Assembly (NCBI RefSeq): GCF_008329605.1
Contig: NZ_NPKO01000008.1
Location: 62,001-126,000, forward strand
Length of the DNA stretch: 64,000 nt
From: Mycolicibacterium sp. P9-64
GTDB taxonomy: Bacteria; Actinomycetota; Actinomycetes; Mycobacteriales; Mycobacteriaceae
Direction of reading: 5' to 3'
Made by a program: the position numbers and the translations under genes. This document shows positions 1 through 7,395 of this stretch, in pieces. The stretch's first letter is position 1. Every line of letters starts with the position of its first letter. The notes under the pieces were generated by a model. That model did no database searches. It was not told the DNA's origin and was given only the letters and a program-made list of their open reading frames with translations.

Positions 1-515
1 CGGTTCTGTTGCTGCTCATCCACGGGCCGATCGCCACGAACATCCTCAACCTGTACTCGTGCTCGCTGGCCGCGCTGTCGCTCGGCGTGCGGGCCGCTCG
101 GTGGAAGGTCACGTTGGTCGCCGGCCTGGTGGCGTCCGCAGTGCTGGTGGTGTTCGTCGAGGCTGACAGCTTCGCGCATGCCTTCGACAACTGGATGGTG
201 TCGATCCTGGTGTGGATCAGCCCGTGGGCGGCGATCATGCTGGTCGACTACTGGGTGATTCGTCGCGGCGCACTGGATGTTTCGTCGCTCTACGCTCCGG
301 CCGACACGTCCGAGTACCCGAGATTCGACTCGAGCGGGTTGATCAGCCTCGCGGCAGGGCTCGTCGCCGCCTGGGCATGGCAGTACGGGTTGGTGCCGAT
401 CATGCAGGGCCCGTTGGCAACGTCGTTGGGTAACACCGACTTCTCCTGGCTGTCGGGCGGTGTCGTCGCCGGTGGGCTGTACTTCGTGCTGGCGCGACGG
501 GCCGTGCGCGCATGA
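1..515 (+). CDS. NCS1-type nucleobase/cation symporter, C-terminal part
   Basis: The reading frame is open to the left edge, so the N-terminal part lies outside the window. The visible ~170 residues hold four to five hydrophobic segments and, between them, WISPWAAIMLVDYWVIRR. This segment is typical of the last third of nucleobase:cation symporter-1 proteins (purine, cytosine, allantoin or hydantoin permeases of the inner membrane). The gene ends in an ATGA overlap with the VOC gene downstream, so the two are probably co-transcribed. Substrate cannot be told from this fragment. Confidence 0.75.
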   Translation, partial: VLLLLIHGPIATNILNLYSCSLAALSLGVRAARWKVTLVAGLVASAVLVVFVEADSFAHAFDNWMVSILVWISPWAAIMLVDYWVIRRGALDVSSLYAPADTSEYPRFDSSGLISLAAGLVAAWAWQYGLVPIMQGPLATSLGNTDFSWLSGGVVAGGLYFVLARRAVRA

Positions 516-1096
516 CGGCCGCCGGCGAACTCCCTTCGGTGGTGAGCGCGACCCAGTTGTCCAACGGGTTCCTCGGCAAGCTGATCGAGATCTGCTTCGT
601 CACAGCCGATTGCCGCAAGACGATGGAGGGCCTGGTGCGGTTGGGCATTGGGCCCTGGCGGGTGTATACCTTCGACTCGGCGACGGTGACCGACCGCACC
701 TACCACGGTGCGCCTGCCGACTACGCGATCAAGGTGTGCTTCGCCGACGCCGGAGATTTGGCGGTCGAGATCATGCAACCGCTATACGGACCGTCGATCT
801 TCCAGGAGTTCCTCGACGAACACGGCGAGGGCATCCAGCACGTCGCCTTCGACTGCGAGGAGCGACCGTGGGACGAGCGGATCGCCGAGTTCACCGGCCG
901 CGGTTTCCCACTCGTTCAGGCCGGGCGGTTCATGGATCTCAACGCATTCGGGTTCTTCGACACCGTCGCCGCGACCGGCACCACGTTCGAGACGTACTCG
1001 ATCCCCGCGGGCTTCGCCTGGCCCGAACCCGAGGAGTGGTACCCAGCCCCGCCACCGGCAGGCCAGGCGCCGCCGGTCCGCGCGCAACGCGGTTGA
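512..1096 (+). CDS. VOC (glyoxalase/epimerase-like) family protein
   Basis: This 194-residue protein has the vicinal-oxygen-chelate pattern. An N-terminal EICFVTADCRKTMEGL half starts with the usual beta-strand and metal-site region, and a second half contains GEGIQHVAFDCEE, close to the H-x-A-F metal-ligand strand of methylmalonyl-CoA epimerase and glyoxalase-like proteins. The ATG overlaps the stop of the transporter gene by four bases, which supports an operon and perhaps a shared substrate pathway. The precise reaction is unknown. Confidence 0.75.
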   Translation: MTAAGELPSVVSATQLSNGFLGKLIEICFVTADCRKTMEGLVRLGIGPWRVYTFDSATVTDRTYHGAPADYAIKVCFADAGDLAVEIMQPLYGPSIFQEFLDEHGEGIQHVAFDCEERPWDERIAEFTGRGFPLVQAGRFMDLNAFGFFDTVAATGTTFETYSIPAGFAWPEPEEWYPAPPPAGQAPPVRAQRG

Positions 1097-1118
1097 CGCA
1101 CCGGACCTCGATCGAGGG

Positions 1119-1637
1119 CTAGGCCGAGATGTGGGTGCCAAGGCGGTCGTAGACCCGCCACACCGCGGCCTCGTGATCGACGGTGCTGATTTCACCGGCG
1201 TCGCGCGCGCGGTCGGCCTCGCCCAGTTGGCAAGCCAGCGCACATAGTTCGGCCCACGCCTCGGTGGCCACGGGATCGGGGAAACCCGCGATCCGCACCA
1301 CGGTCAGCGTTCTGACCCTGGTGCGGTTGGCACCGGTCAGCGCCATGGTCACCAGGCCTGCTCCGACGGCAACGACCGTCGAGGTGACGACGGCGGAGGT
1401 CGATCCGACGGTGGGGATCAGGAACATCTCGAGCGTCAGCCAGGTCAGCGTTCCCCAGATGGGCCACGACCGCCACAGCCGTAGCAATACCCGCTCGTCG
1501 GGCGAGATCCCGGGCGGGAAGACCACCAGGTGGTGTCGGGTGAGGCCGTAGCGACTCGGCGAGATGCCCAGCGAGCCCCAGGTACGGCCGCCGTCGATCA
1601 GGCGGCGCAGACGCGGCTGGTGAATGGTCGTGCTCAT
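1119..1637 (-). CDS. Small membrane protein of unknown function
   Basis: This 172-residue protein starts at the ATG encoding MSTTIHQPRLRRLIDGG. The frame stays open further upstream but runs into the divergent promoter, so that extension is not used here. It has a basic N-terminus, two adjacent hydrophobic segments at about residues 62-110 (WPIWGTLTWLTLEMFLIP, then an Ala/Val-rich helix), and a soluble C-terminal tail rich in Asp, Glu and Arg. I do not recognise the family. It is divergent from the iron-sulphur protein gene across a region with two palindromes, and tail-to-tail with the VOC gene. Confidence 0.65.
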   Translation of the reverse strand: MSTTIHQPRLRRLIDGGRTWGSLGISPSRYGLTRHHLVVFPPGISPDERVLLRLWRSWPIWGTLTWLTLEMFLIPTVGSTSAVVTSTVVAVGAGLVTMALTGANRTRVRTLTVVRIAGFPDPVATEAWAELCALACQLGEADRARDAGEISTVDHEAAVWRVYDRLGTHISA

Positions 1638-1700
1638 ACCTTCAGGTGTACGCCCGACCTGGCGTCGTGACGAGGATCCGTACGGAATCTCTACGGCCGC

Positions 1701-1741
1701 GTGAGGGCCCTCACGCACATCTAGGTATAGCAGACTATACT
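1701..1741 (+). promoter_or_regulatory. Two palindromes over a leaderless-type promoter
   Basis: GTGAGGGCCCTCAC (1701-1714) is a perfect 14-bp palindrome. GTATAG-CAGA-CTATAC (1725-1740) is a perfect 6-4-6 inverted repeat. The right arm of the second contains TATACT (1736-1741), a good -10 hexamer ending nine bases before the ATG at 1750, so the transcript probably starts at or almost at the start codon. A protein bound to the second palindrome would block RNA polymerase. No convincing -35 box is visible. The regulator is not identified. Confidence 0.55.
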
Positions 1742-1749
1742 CAGATCGC

Positions 1750-2787
1750 ATGACCTCGACTCGAAAGATCTCGCCACGCCTGGCAGAGCACCCGACCGTC
1801 CGCAAGATGATGGGCCAGAAGTCGGAACCGCCCGGTGTGATCGACGCCGACTGGCTGCGCAAGGTCTGCCTGGATGCCGGCGTCGACGACGTCGCGTTCG
1901 CCAGCGTGGACAATCCGGCGCTGGCGTCCGAGGTGGAGCACGTCGAGGGCGCGCTACCGGGGACGAAGAGCTACATCTCGCTGGTCGTGAAGATGAACCG
2001 CGACAACGTCCGGTCGGCCGCGCGCAGTGTGGCCAATCAGGAGTTCCATCGCGGCGGCGAGATCATGAACGAAGCGGCACAACGGATCACGCGTGCGTTG
2101 CAGGACGCGGGCCACCGCGCGATCAACCCGGCGATGGCCTTCCCGATGGAGATGGCCAACTATCCTGGCCGGATCTGGGTGGTGGCGCACAAGCCGGTCG
2201 CCGTCGCCTCCGGGCTGGGAGTGATGGGCATCCACCGCAATGTGATCCATCCGAGGTTCGGGAACTTCATCCTGCTGGGCACGGTCCTCGTCGACGCTCC
2301 GGTCAGCAGTTACGGCGAGCCGCTGGACTACTCGCCATGCCTGGAGTGCAAGCTGTGCGTCGCGGCCTGCCCGGTTGGGGCGATCAAGAAGAACGGCGAC
2401 TTCGACTTCGTCGCGTGCTCGGTGCACAACTACCGCGAGTTCATGGGTGGCTTCACCGACTGGGCGCAGACCATCGCGGACAGCGAGGATGCCGCCGACT
2501 TCCGATCCAGGGTCAGCGATTCGGAGAACGCATCGATGTGGCAGAGCCTGTCGTTCAAGGCGAACTACAAGGCCGCGTACTGCCTGGCCGTGTGCCCGGC
2601 GGGCGAGGACGTCATCGAGCCGTTCCTCGATGATCGCAAGGGGTTCATGGACCTGGTCCTCAAGCCGCTGCAGGACAAGCGGGAGACCCTGTACGTGCTG
2701 CCGAACTCCGAGGCCAAGGAGCACGCCGAGAAGCGCTACCCGCACAAGACCGTCAAGGTGGTGGACAGCGGCATCAGCGGTCGTTAG
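1750..2787 (+). CDS. [4Fe-4S] oxidoreductase, QueG/reductive dehalogenase-like
   Basis: This 345-residue protein has a ferredoxin motif C-x2-C-x2-C-x3-CP (CLECKLCVAACPVGAI, about residues 197-212) and later Cys residues (VACSVHNY and YCLAVCPAG) that can complete a second cluster. The layout resembles the C-terminal part of epoxyqueuosine reductase and corrinoid reductive dehalogenases, with a large N-terminal domain before the clusters. The cluster ligands are seen directly. Cobalamin use and substrate are not. ATG is preferred because it lies just downstream of a TATACT box, and the gene is convergent with pth. Confidence 0.7.
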   Translation: MTSTRKISPRLAEHPTVRKMMGQKSEPPGVIDADWLRKVCLDAGVDDVAFASVDNPALASEVEHVEGALPGTKSYISLVVKMNRDNVRSAARSVANQEFHRGGEIMNEAAQRITRALQDAGHRAINPAMAFPMEMANYPGRIWVVAHKPVAVASGLGVMGIHRNVIHPRFGNFILLGTVLVDAPVSSYGEPLDYSPCLECKLCVAACPVGAIKKNGDFDFVACSVHNYREFMGGFTDWAQTIADSEDAADFRSRVSDSENASMWQSLSFKANYKAAYCLAVCPAGEDVIEPFLDDRKGFMDLVLKPLQDKRETLYVLPNSEAKEHAEKRYPHKTVKVVDSGISGR

Positions 2788-2866
2788 CGCGCGCTCGTGA
2801 CACCGCGAGCGCGCGCAAAGTGCGGATTTTTGCGGCGTGTCGGCCGCAGACACGCGCGCTCGCGGG
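2787..2866. repeat. Composite palindromic intergenic element A (bidirectional terminator-like)
   Basis: An 11-bp stem (2787-2797 with 2806-2816, loop of 8) is followed by a 7-bp stem (2835-2841 with 2849-2855). A third copy of the arm (2853-2862) can pair with 2806-2815 instead, so two mutually exclusive folds exist. It sits between convergent genes and contains a short T run (2827-2831). Element B near 30905 has the same outer arm CGAGCGCGC. Confidence 0.6.
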
Positions 2867-2868
2867 AG

Positions 2869-2922
2869 GAGGAGGGGAGAGGGGAAAGAGGAGGGGGGAG
2901 GGGGGAGGGGGAGGGAAGGGGG
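2869..2922 (+). repeat. Purine tract (G/A only)
   Basis: About 50 consecutive bases are almost only G and A, with several runs of four to six G. It follows element A and ends at the pth stop codon. The strand could form G-quadruplex or triplex DNA and might help stop convergent transcription. The sequence composition is seen; the function is a guess. Confidence 0.5.
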
Positions 2923-2923
2923 C

Positions 2924-3502
2924 CTAACCCCAGGCGTGCACGGTGTTCTGAGCGGGCACCAGGCCGAGCTCGATCAGCAGCTCGGTGGCGTCGGCGGCCT
3001 GCTCGCAGATGGTGGGGACCTCTGGCCGCTCGGTGGCGCTGAAGTTCTCCAGCACGAACGTCGCCCCCGACTTGCGGCCGGGGGGACGTCCGACACCGAT
3101 CCGGACCCGCGCAAAGTCGTTGGTGCCCAACGCCGAACCCACCGAACGCAGGCCGTTGTGCCCGGCCACTCCGCCACCGAACTTCAGCCGGATCCGGCCG
3201 AAGTCGATGTCCAGTTCGTCGTGCAGGACGATGACGTCGGCCGGCGCCACGGAGTAGAACTTGGCCAGCGGCCCGACCTGGCGGCCCGACTCGTTCATGT
3301 ACACCCTGGGCTTGGCCAGCACCACCGACCGGCCGCCGAGGCGACCAGTGGTCACCTCGGCGCCAGAGCGCTTGTGCACCTTGAACCCAGAGCCGATGCG
3401 GTCGGCAAGGATGTCGACGACCATGAACCCGAGGTTGTGTCGGGTCTTGGCATAGTCCGGCCCGGGGTTGCCGAGGCCGACCACCAGTAGCGGTTCGGCC
3501 AC
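2924..3502 (-). CDS. pth: Peptidyl-tRNA hydrolase
   Basis: This 192-residue protein frees peptides from prematurely dropped peptidyl-tRNAs so that tRNAs can be recycled. The N-terminus VVGLGNPGPDYAKTRHNLGF holds the family signature with the catalytic His in TRHNLGF. Further conserved blocks are PRVYMNESG, LHDELDIDFG and GGVAGHNGLRSV. The length is normal. It is the last gene of the minus-strand run and follows rplY by 25 bases, the same order as Rv1015c-Rv1014c in M. tuberculosis. Confidence 0.96.
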   Translation of the reverse strand: MAEPLLVVGLGNPGPDYAKTRHNLGFMVVDILADRIGSGFKVHKRSGAEVTTGRLGGRSVVLAKPRVYMNESGRQVGPLAKFYSVAPADVIVLHDELDIDFGRIRLKFGGGVAGHNGLRSVGSALGTNDFARVRIGVGRPPGRKSGATFVLENFSATERPEVPTICEQAADATELLIELGLVPAQNTVHAWG

Positions 3503-3527
3503 GGCAGGGGACCCGTCCTAGGAGAAG

Positions 3528-4196
3528 TTATTCGGAGTCGGCGTCGGCGGAGGCCTCGGCGGCCCCCTCCGCTGCCTCGCCCGCGTCGGCGGTCTCGGTG
3601 GTCTCGCCCGCGCCCTCGGCCTCGAGGTCGTCGGCGGTCGGTGCAGGGATGACGTTGACGACCAAGAGCTCCGGATCGGAGACCAGCGTGACGCCGTCGG
3701 GCAGCGGCACCTGCGAAGCGAGGAACTGCGTGCCTGCCGGGATGCCCTCGACCGACAGCGTCAGGTGCTCGGGGATCGACATGGCGTCGGACTCGATCTC
3801 GATGGTGTTGGACTCCTGGTTGACCAGGGTGTCAGGGCCGGCGTCACCCTCGACGACGACGTTGACCTCGACGGTCACCTTCTCGCCGCGGCGGACGATG
3901 ATCAGGTCGACGTGCTGGATGCTGCGGCGGATCGGGTGGATCTCGATCGCCTTCGGCAGCGCGAGGGCTTCCTTGCCTGCGATGTCGAGGGTCAACACCG
4001 CGTTGGTGCCGAAGTTGCGCAGCACGGCGGCGAACTCGTGGGCGGGCAGTGTCAGGTGCTGCGGCTCGGCGCCGTGGCCGTACAGCACCGCGGGCACCTT
4101 GCCATCGCGGCGGGCCTGGCGCGACGCGCCCTTGCCCGTCTTGGTGCGGACCTCTGCAACGAGGTTGTTCGCGGTGTGGGCCTGGGTCTTGGCCAT
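3528..4196 (-). CDS. rplY: 50S ribosomal protein L25/general stress protein Ctc
   Basis: This 222-residue long-form L25 (CTC type) binds 5S rRNA. The L25 domain (LVAEVRTKTGKGASRQARR, VPAVLYGHG) is followed by the beta domain and an acidic Ala/Glu-rich tail of about 35 residues. The ATG at 4196 is chosen because AGGAG lies a few bases upstream and the protein then starts MAKTQAHTANN. The open frame extends 94 codons further upstream but shows no family similarity there. It is followed by pth with a short gap. Confidence 0.94.
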   Translation of the reverse strand: MAKTQAHTANNLVAEVRTKTGKGASRQARRDGKVPAVLYGHGAEPQHLTLPAHEFAAVLRNFGTNAVLTLDIAGKEALALPKAIEIHPIRRSIQHVDLIIVRRGEKVTVEVNVVVEGDAGPDTLVNQESNTIEIESDAMSIPEHLTLSVEGIPAGTQFLASQVPLPDGVTLVSDPELLVVNVIPAPTADDLEAEGAGETTETADAGEAAEGAAEASADADSE

Positions 4197-4363
4197 GGTG
4201 TCAGCTCCTGTGCCGGTGTGGAGATTGCTCGGCAAGGGCGACTCGAAGCAGCTGGGCTGCGGATCGGTTCCCGTCGATAACGGTGACATCTCTGGAGAAG
4301 ATCCGAAGTCACCCTCGCCGTGATCGCCCGCAAGATTAGCGCAAACAGCGGCTTCAGCGAAAA

Positions 4364-5263
4364 TCAGAGGCTGAACCTGGTGTCCGTGAGCTGCTCGGAC
4401 AGCTCCCACAGCGCGGTCGCCTTCGCCGCGCTGCGGGCCAGCGGACTGCGAAGTGGGGTGGGTCCGGTGGGTCCCCACATGGCGTATCGGGGACCGATGA
4501 AGCTATCGCCGGGCAGGTCCTGCGACACCGCATAGAGCGTCTGCCGGGCGCCGAAGTCGGCATCGGTGGCCACGATCCGGTTGCCCGCCTCGAAGAACTT
4601 GCCGAACGCGCCGGTCGAGTGCGACTGCAGGTTGGTGGCGGAGTACCCGGGATGGGCGGCGTGCGCCTTCAGCTTCGAGCCTGCGGCGTCGAGACGGCGC
4701 TGCAACTCCTTGGTGAACAGCAGATTGGCCAGCTTGGACTGACCGTAGGCGGGCCACGCCAGATACGGCCGCGACTTCCAGTTCAGATCCTTGAGGTTGA
4801 TCCGCCCGATCAGATTCATCTGCGACGACACCGTGACGACGCGGTCGGTCACCTTCGGCAGGAGCAGGTTGGTCAGCGCGAAGTGGCCGAGGTGGTTGGT
4901 GCCGATCTGGCTCTCGAAGCCGTCGACGGTCAGCGCGTAGGGCACGGCCATGATGCCTGCGTTGTTGACGAGGACGTCGACGGTGTCGACACCGTCGGCG
5001 AACGCCCGCACCGAGGCGAGATCCTGAAGGTCGAGCTGGCGAACCTCAACTCTTCCCGTCGCTCCGCTCGCCCCATCCACGTACCCCGACATGCCCGACG
5101 CGGCGGCGTCGCCCTTTGCGGTGTTGCGCACCGCGAGCACGACCTTGGCGCCGACGCGGGCCAGCTCACGTGCGGTCACCTCGCCGAGTCCACTGTTGGC
5201 GCCGGTGACGATGACGGTGCGGCCTGCGAACGAGGGCAGGTCGGCGGCGGTCCATTCGCTCAT
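4364..5263 (-). CDS. Short-chain dehydrogenase/reductase (retinol dehydrogenase-like)
   Basis: This 299-residue NAD(P)-dependent SDR has TGANSGLG (about residues 20-27) as the nucleotide-binding loop, NNAGIM after the fourth strand, SSQMN with the catalytic Ser, and YGQSK as the Tyr-x3-Lys pair. The C-terminal lid is longer than in minimal SDRs, which fits the retinol dehydrogenase/oxidoreductase branch that is abundant in mycobacteria. It lies between lpqT and rplY on the same strand. The substrate is unknown. Confidence 0.88.
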   Translation of the reverse strand: MSEWTAADLPSFAGRTVIVTGANSGLGEVTARELARVGAKVVLAVRNTAKGDAAASGMSGYVDGASGATGRVEVRQLDLQDLASVRAFADGVDTVDVLVNNAGIMAVPYALTVDGFESQIGTNHLGHFALTNLLLPKVTDRVVTVSSQMNLIGRINLKDLNWKSRPYLAWPAYGQSKLANLLFTKELQRRLDAAGSKLKAHAAHPGYSATNLQSHSTGAFGKFFEAGNRIVATDADFGARQTLYAVSQDLPGDSFIGPRYAMWGPTGPTPLRSPLARSAAKATALWELSEQLTDTRFSL

Positions 5264-5303
5264 GCGGCAAAGCCTAGTGAGCGGCAGGAGCCGGTAGTAG
5301 CGC

Positions 5304-5966
5304 CTACTTGGCCTTGACCACGAATCCCTTGAGGATGGCCTCGATGTCGGGTCCGTTCGCGGCGGCTTGATCGGCGAAGCTCGTGATCGTGAACTGGACG
5401 AGGTACTTCTGCCCAGGCAGGCCCGGACGCACCGGGGTGCCGGTGGCGATCACCACGCGGTTGTAGCTCTGCATCCGCTTGCCGTTGAGGTCGTAGGTGC
5501 CTTCGATCATCGACGACGGGAAGCCGCGGTAGTTGTCGGACGAGGCGTTGAGTTGCTTGAAGTTGTCCGACATCTGCGCGTCGGCGTTGGCGTGCTTGAG
5601 CGCTTCCGCCACGTCGAAGTCGCCCGTCAGCTGGAACACCAGCAGCATCACCGTCGGGTAGGTGTCGCCCTTGGCGATCATGCGCGTGCCGGGGGAGAGG
5701 TTCGGGTTGACGTACGGTGCCCAGCCCGGCGGGGTGGGGAAGGACACCGTCAGGTCGGTGATCTTGTCGGGCGCCACAGGCGCTCCGGTGACGCCGATGT
5801 TCTCCAGGTACTGCGACAGGGGCACCGGCACATCGGTGGGAGTGGTGGTCGTCGTGGTGGGGGTGGTCGACCAGATCGACTGGTAGTCGGGCGTCGCGGG
5901 ACCGCAGCCGACCGCGGCGGTAACGACCACCGCGGCCATGACTGCCGCTGGCATCCAGCGCGTCAC
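5304..5966 (-). CDS. lpqT: Lipoprotein of the LpqT/LpqN family
   Basis: This 220-residue protein has a short signal peptide ending in TAAVGC, where Cys is the likely lipidated residue, a Thr-rich linker (TTPTTTTTTPTD) and an LpqN-type domain that in mycobacteria is found in several cell-envelope lipoproteins. It starts with GTG in a GTGA overlap with the arsC stop codon, so it is translationally coupled to arsC. In M. tuberculosis lpqT (Rv1016c) sits between rplY and prs, which supports the name. Confidence 0.85.
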   Translation of the reverse strand: MTRWMPAAVMAAVVVTAAVGCGPATPDYQSIWSTTPTTTTTTPTDVPVPLSQYLENIGVTGAPVAPDKITDLTVSFPTPPGWAPYVNPNLSPGTRMIAKGDTYPTVMLLVFQLTGDFDVAEALKHANADAQMSDNFKQLNASSDNYRGFPSSMIEGTYDLNGKRMQSYNRVVIATGTPVRPGLPGQKYLVQFTITSFADQAAANGPDIEAILKGFVVKAK

Positions 5967-6310
5967 AGAATCTCGCGGACCGAATCGATCGGCCGGGCCA
6001 GCCGGGTGCCCTTGGCCGTGGTGACGAAGGGGCGCTCGATGAGGATCGGGTGCTCGGCCATGGCGTCGAGCAGTTCGTCGTCGGAGGCGTCGGCGAGGCC
6101 GAGCTCGGCGTACAGCGACTCACGCTTGCGCACGGCGGTCCTGACATCGATGCCTGCGTCGGCGATCAACTTCTTCAGCTCGGCGCGCGACGGCGGAGTC
6201 TTGAGGTAGAGCACGACGTTCGGCTCCATCCCGTTGTCGCGCAACAGATCCAGCGTCTTGCGGCTGGTCGTGCACTTCGGGTTGTGGTAAATGACGGCGT
6301 CAGCGCCCAT
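5963..6310 (-). CDS. arsC: Arsenate reductase, glutaredoxin-coupled ArsC type
   Basis: This 115-residue ArsC/Spx-superfamily thioredoxin-fold protein has the active-site Cys in YHNPKCTTSRKTLDLL (about residues 8-23). The conserved Arg region IERPFV and the downstream VTTAKGTRLARP strand fit ArsC rather than Spx. It starts right after the prs stop and overlaps lpqT by four bases, so it is translated as part of the glmU-prs group. It is not next to other ars genes; a general thiol-redox role is also possible. Confidence 0.85.
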   Translation of the reverse strand: MGADAVIYHNPKCTTSRKTLDLLRDNGMEPNVVLYLKTPPSRAELKKLIADAGIDVRTAVRKRESLYAELGLADASDDELLDAMAEHPILIERPFVTTAKGTRLARPIDSVREIL

Positions 6311-7291
6311 CTAGGCGGACCCGTCGAAGAGCCCAGTGACGGAACCGTTCTCGAACACCGCGCGGATGGTGCTGGCCAGCAGCGGCGCGATCGACAGCAC
6401 GGTCAGCTGCGGGAACTGCTTGTCCTGGCCGATCGGCAGCGTATTGGTGACGATCACCTCGCGGGCACCGGAGTCGGCCAGTCGCTGTGACGCCGGGTCG
6501 GACAGCACGCCGTGCGTTGCGGCGATGACGACGTCGTCCGCGCCGTTCTCCTTGAGGAGCTTGACCGCGCCGGCGATGGTGCCGCCGGTGTCGATCATGT
6601 CGTCGGTGATGATGCAGGTCTTGCCCTTGACGTCGCCGACGACGCGGTTGGACTTCACCTGGTTGGGCACCAGCGGGTCGCGGGTCTTGTGAATGAAGGC
6701 CAGCGGAACACCACCCAGCGAGTCTGCCCACTTCTCGGCGACGCGCACGCGGCCCGAGTCGGGGGAGACCACGACCATGTCGTGGTCGGCGTAGTTCTCG
6801 GCGATGTAGCCGCACAGCAGCGACTGCCCGCGCATGTGGTCCACCGGACCGTCGAAGAAGCCCTGGATCTGATCGGTGTGCAGATCGACCGTGAGGATCC
6901 GGTCGGCGCCCGCCGTCTTGTAGAGATCGGCGACCAGGCGTGCCGAGATCGGCTCGCGGCCGCGGTGCTTCTTGTCCTGCCGCGCGTACGGGTAGAACGG
7001 CAGGATCGCGGTGATGCGCTTGGCGCTACCGCGCTTCAGCGCGTCGATCATGATGAGCTGTTCCATCAGCCAATGGTTCAGTGGCGCCGGATGGCTCTGC
7101 AGAACGAATGCGTCGCTGCCACGCACCGACTCCTCGAAACGGACGAAGATCTCGCCGTTGGCGAAGTCGCGAGCCGTTTGAGCGGTCACCTCGACGTCGA
7201 GCTCCTTGGCCACCTGTTCGGCGAGCTCAGGGTGCGCGCGTCCCGAGAAGAGCATCAGGTTCTTGCGGTTGTCGGTCCAGTCCGTGCCCAC
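6311..7291 (-). CDS. prs: Ribose-phosphate pyrophosphokinase (PRPP synthetase)
   Basis: This 326-residue enzyme makes PRPP from ribose 5-phosphate and ATP for purine, pyrimidine, His, Trp and NAD synthesis, and in mycobacteria also for decaprenyl-phosphoryl arabinose used in the cell wall. Visible motifs are the ATP/regulatory loop FYPYARQDKKHRGREPISAR, DLHTDQIQGFF, VVSPDSGRVRVAEKWAD and the PRPP loop DDMIDTGGT. The start is GTG at 7291. It lies downstream of glmU on the same strand with a 104-base gap, as in Rv1017c-Rv1018c. Confidence 0.96.
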   Translation of the reverse strand: MGTDWTDNRKNLMLFSGRAHPELAEQVAKELDVEVTAQTARDFANGEIFVRFEESVRGSDAFVLQSHPAPLNHWLMEQLIMIDALKRGSAKRITAILPFYPYARQDKKHRGREPISARLVADLYKTAGADRILTVDLHTDQIQGFFDGPVDHMRGQSLLCGYIAENYADHDMVVVSPDSGRVRVAEKWADSLGGVPLAFIHKTRDPLVPNQVKSNRVVGDVKGKTCIITDDMIDTGGTIAGAVKLLKENGADDVVIAATHGVLSDPASQRLADSGAREVIVTNTLPIGQDKQFPQLTVLSIAPLLASTIRAVFENGSVTGLFDGSA

Positions 7292-7395
7292 AGTGGTACT
7301 GCCTTCGCGGTCGGGGAGCGATACGTGGCAATCGTACGTAGCGTTGCCCGCGGCGCGTTGCCGGGTTACCAGATTGCCAACAACAGGAATACGAG

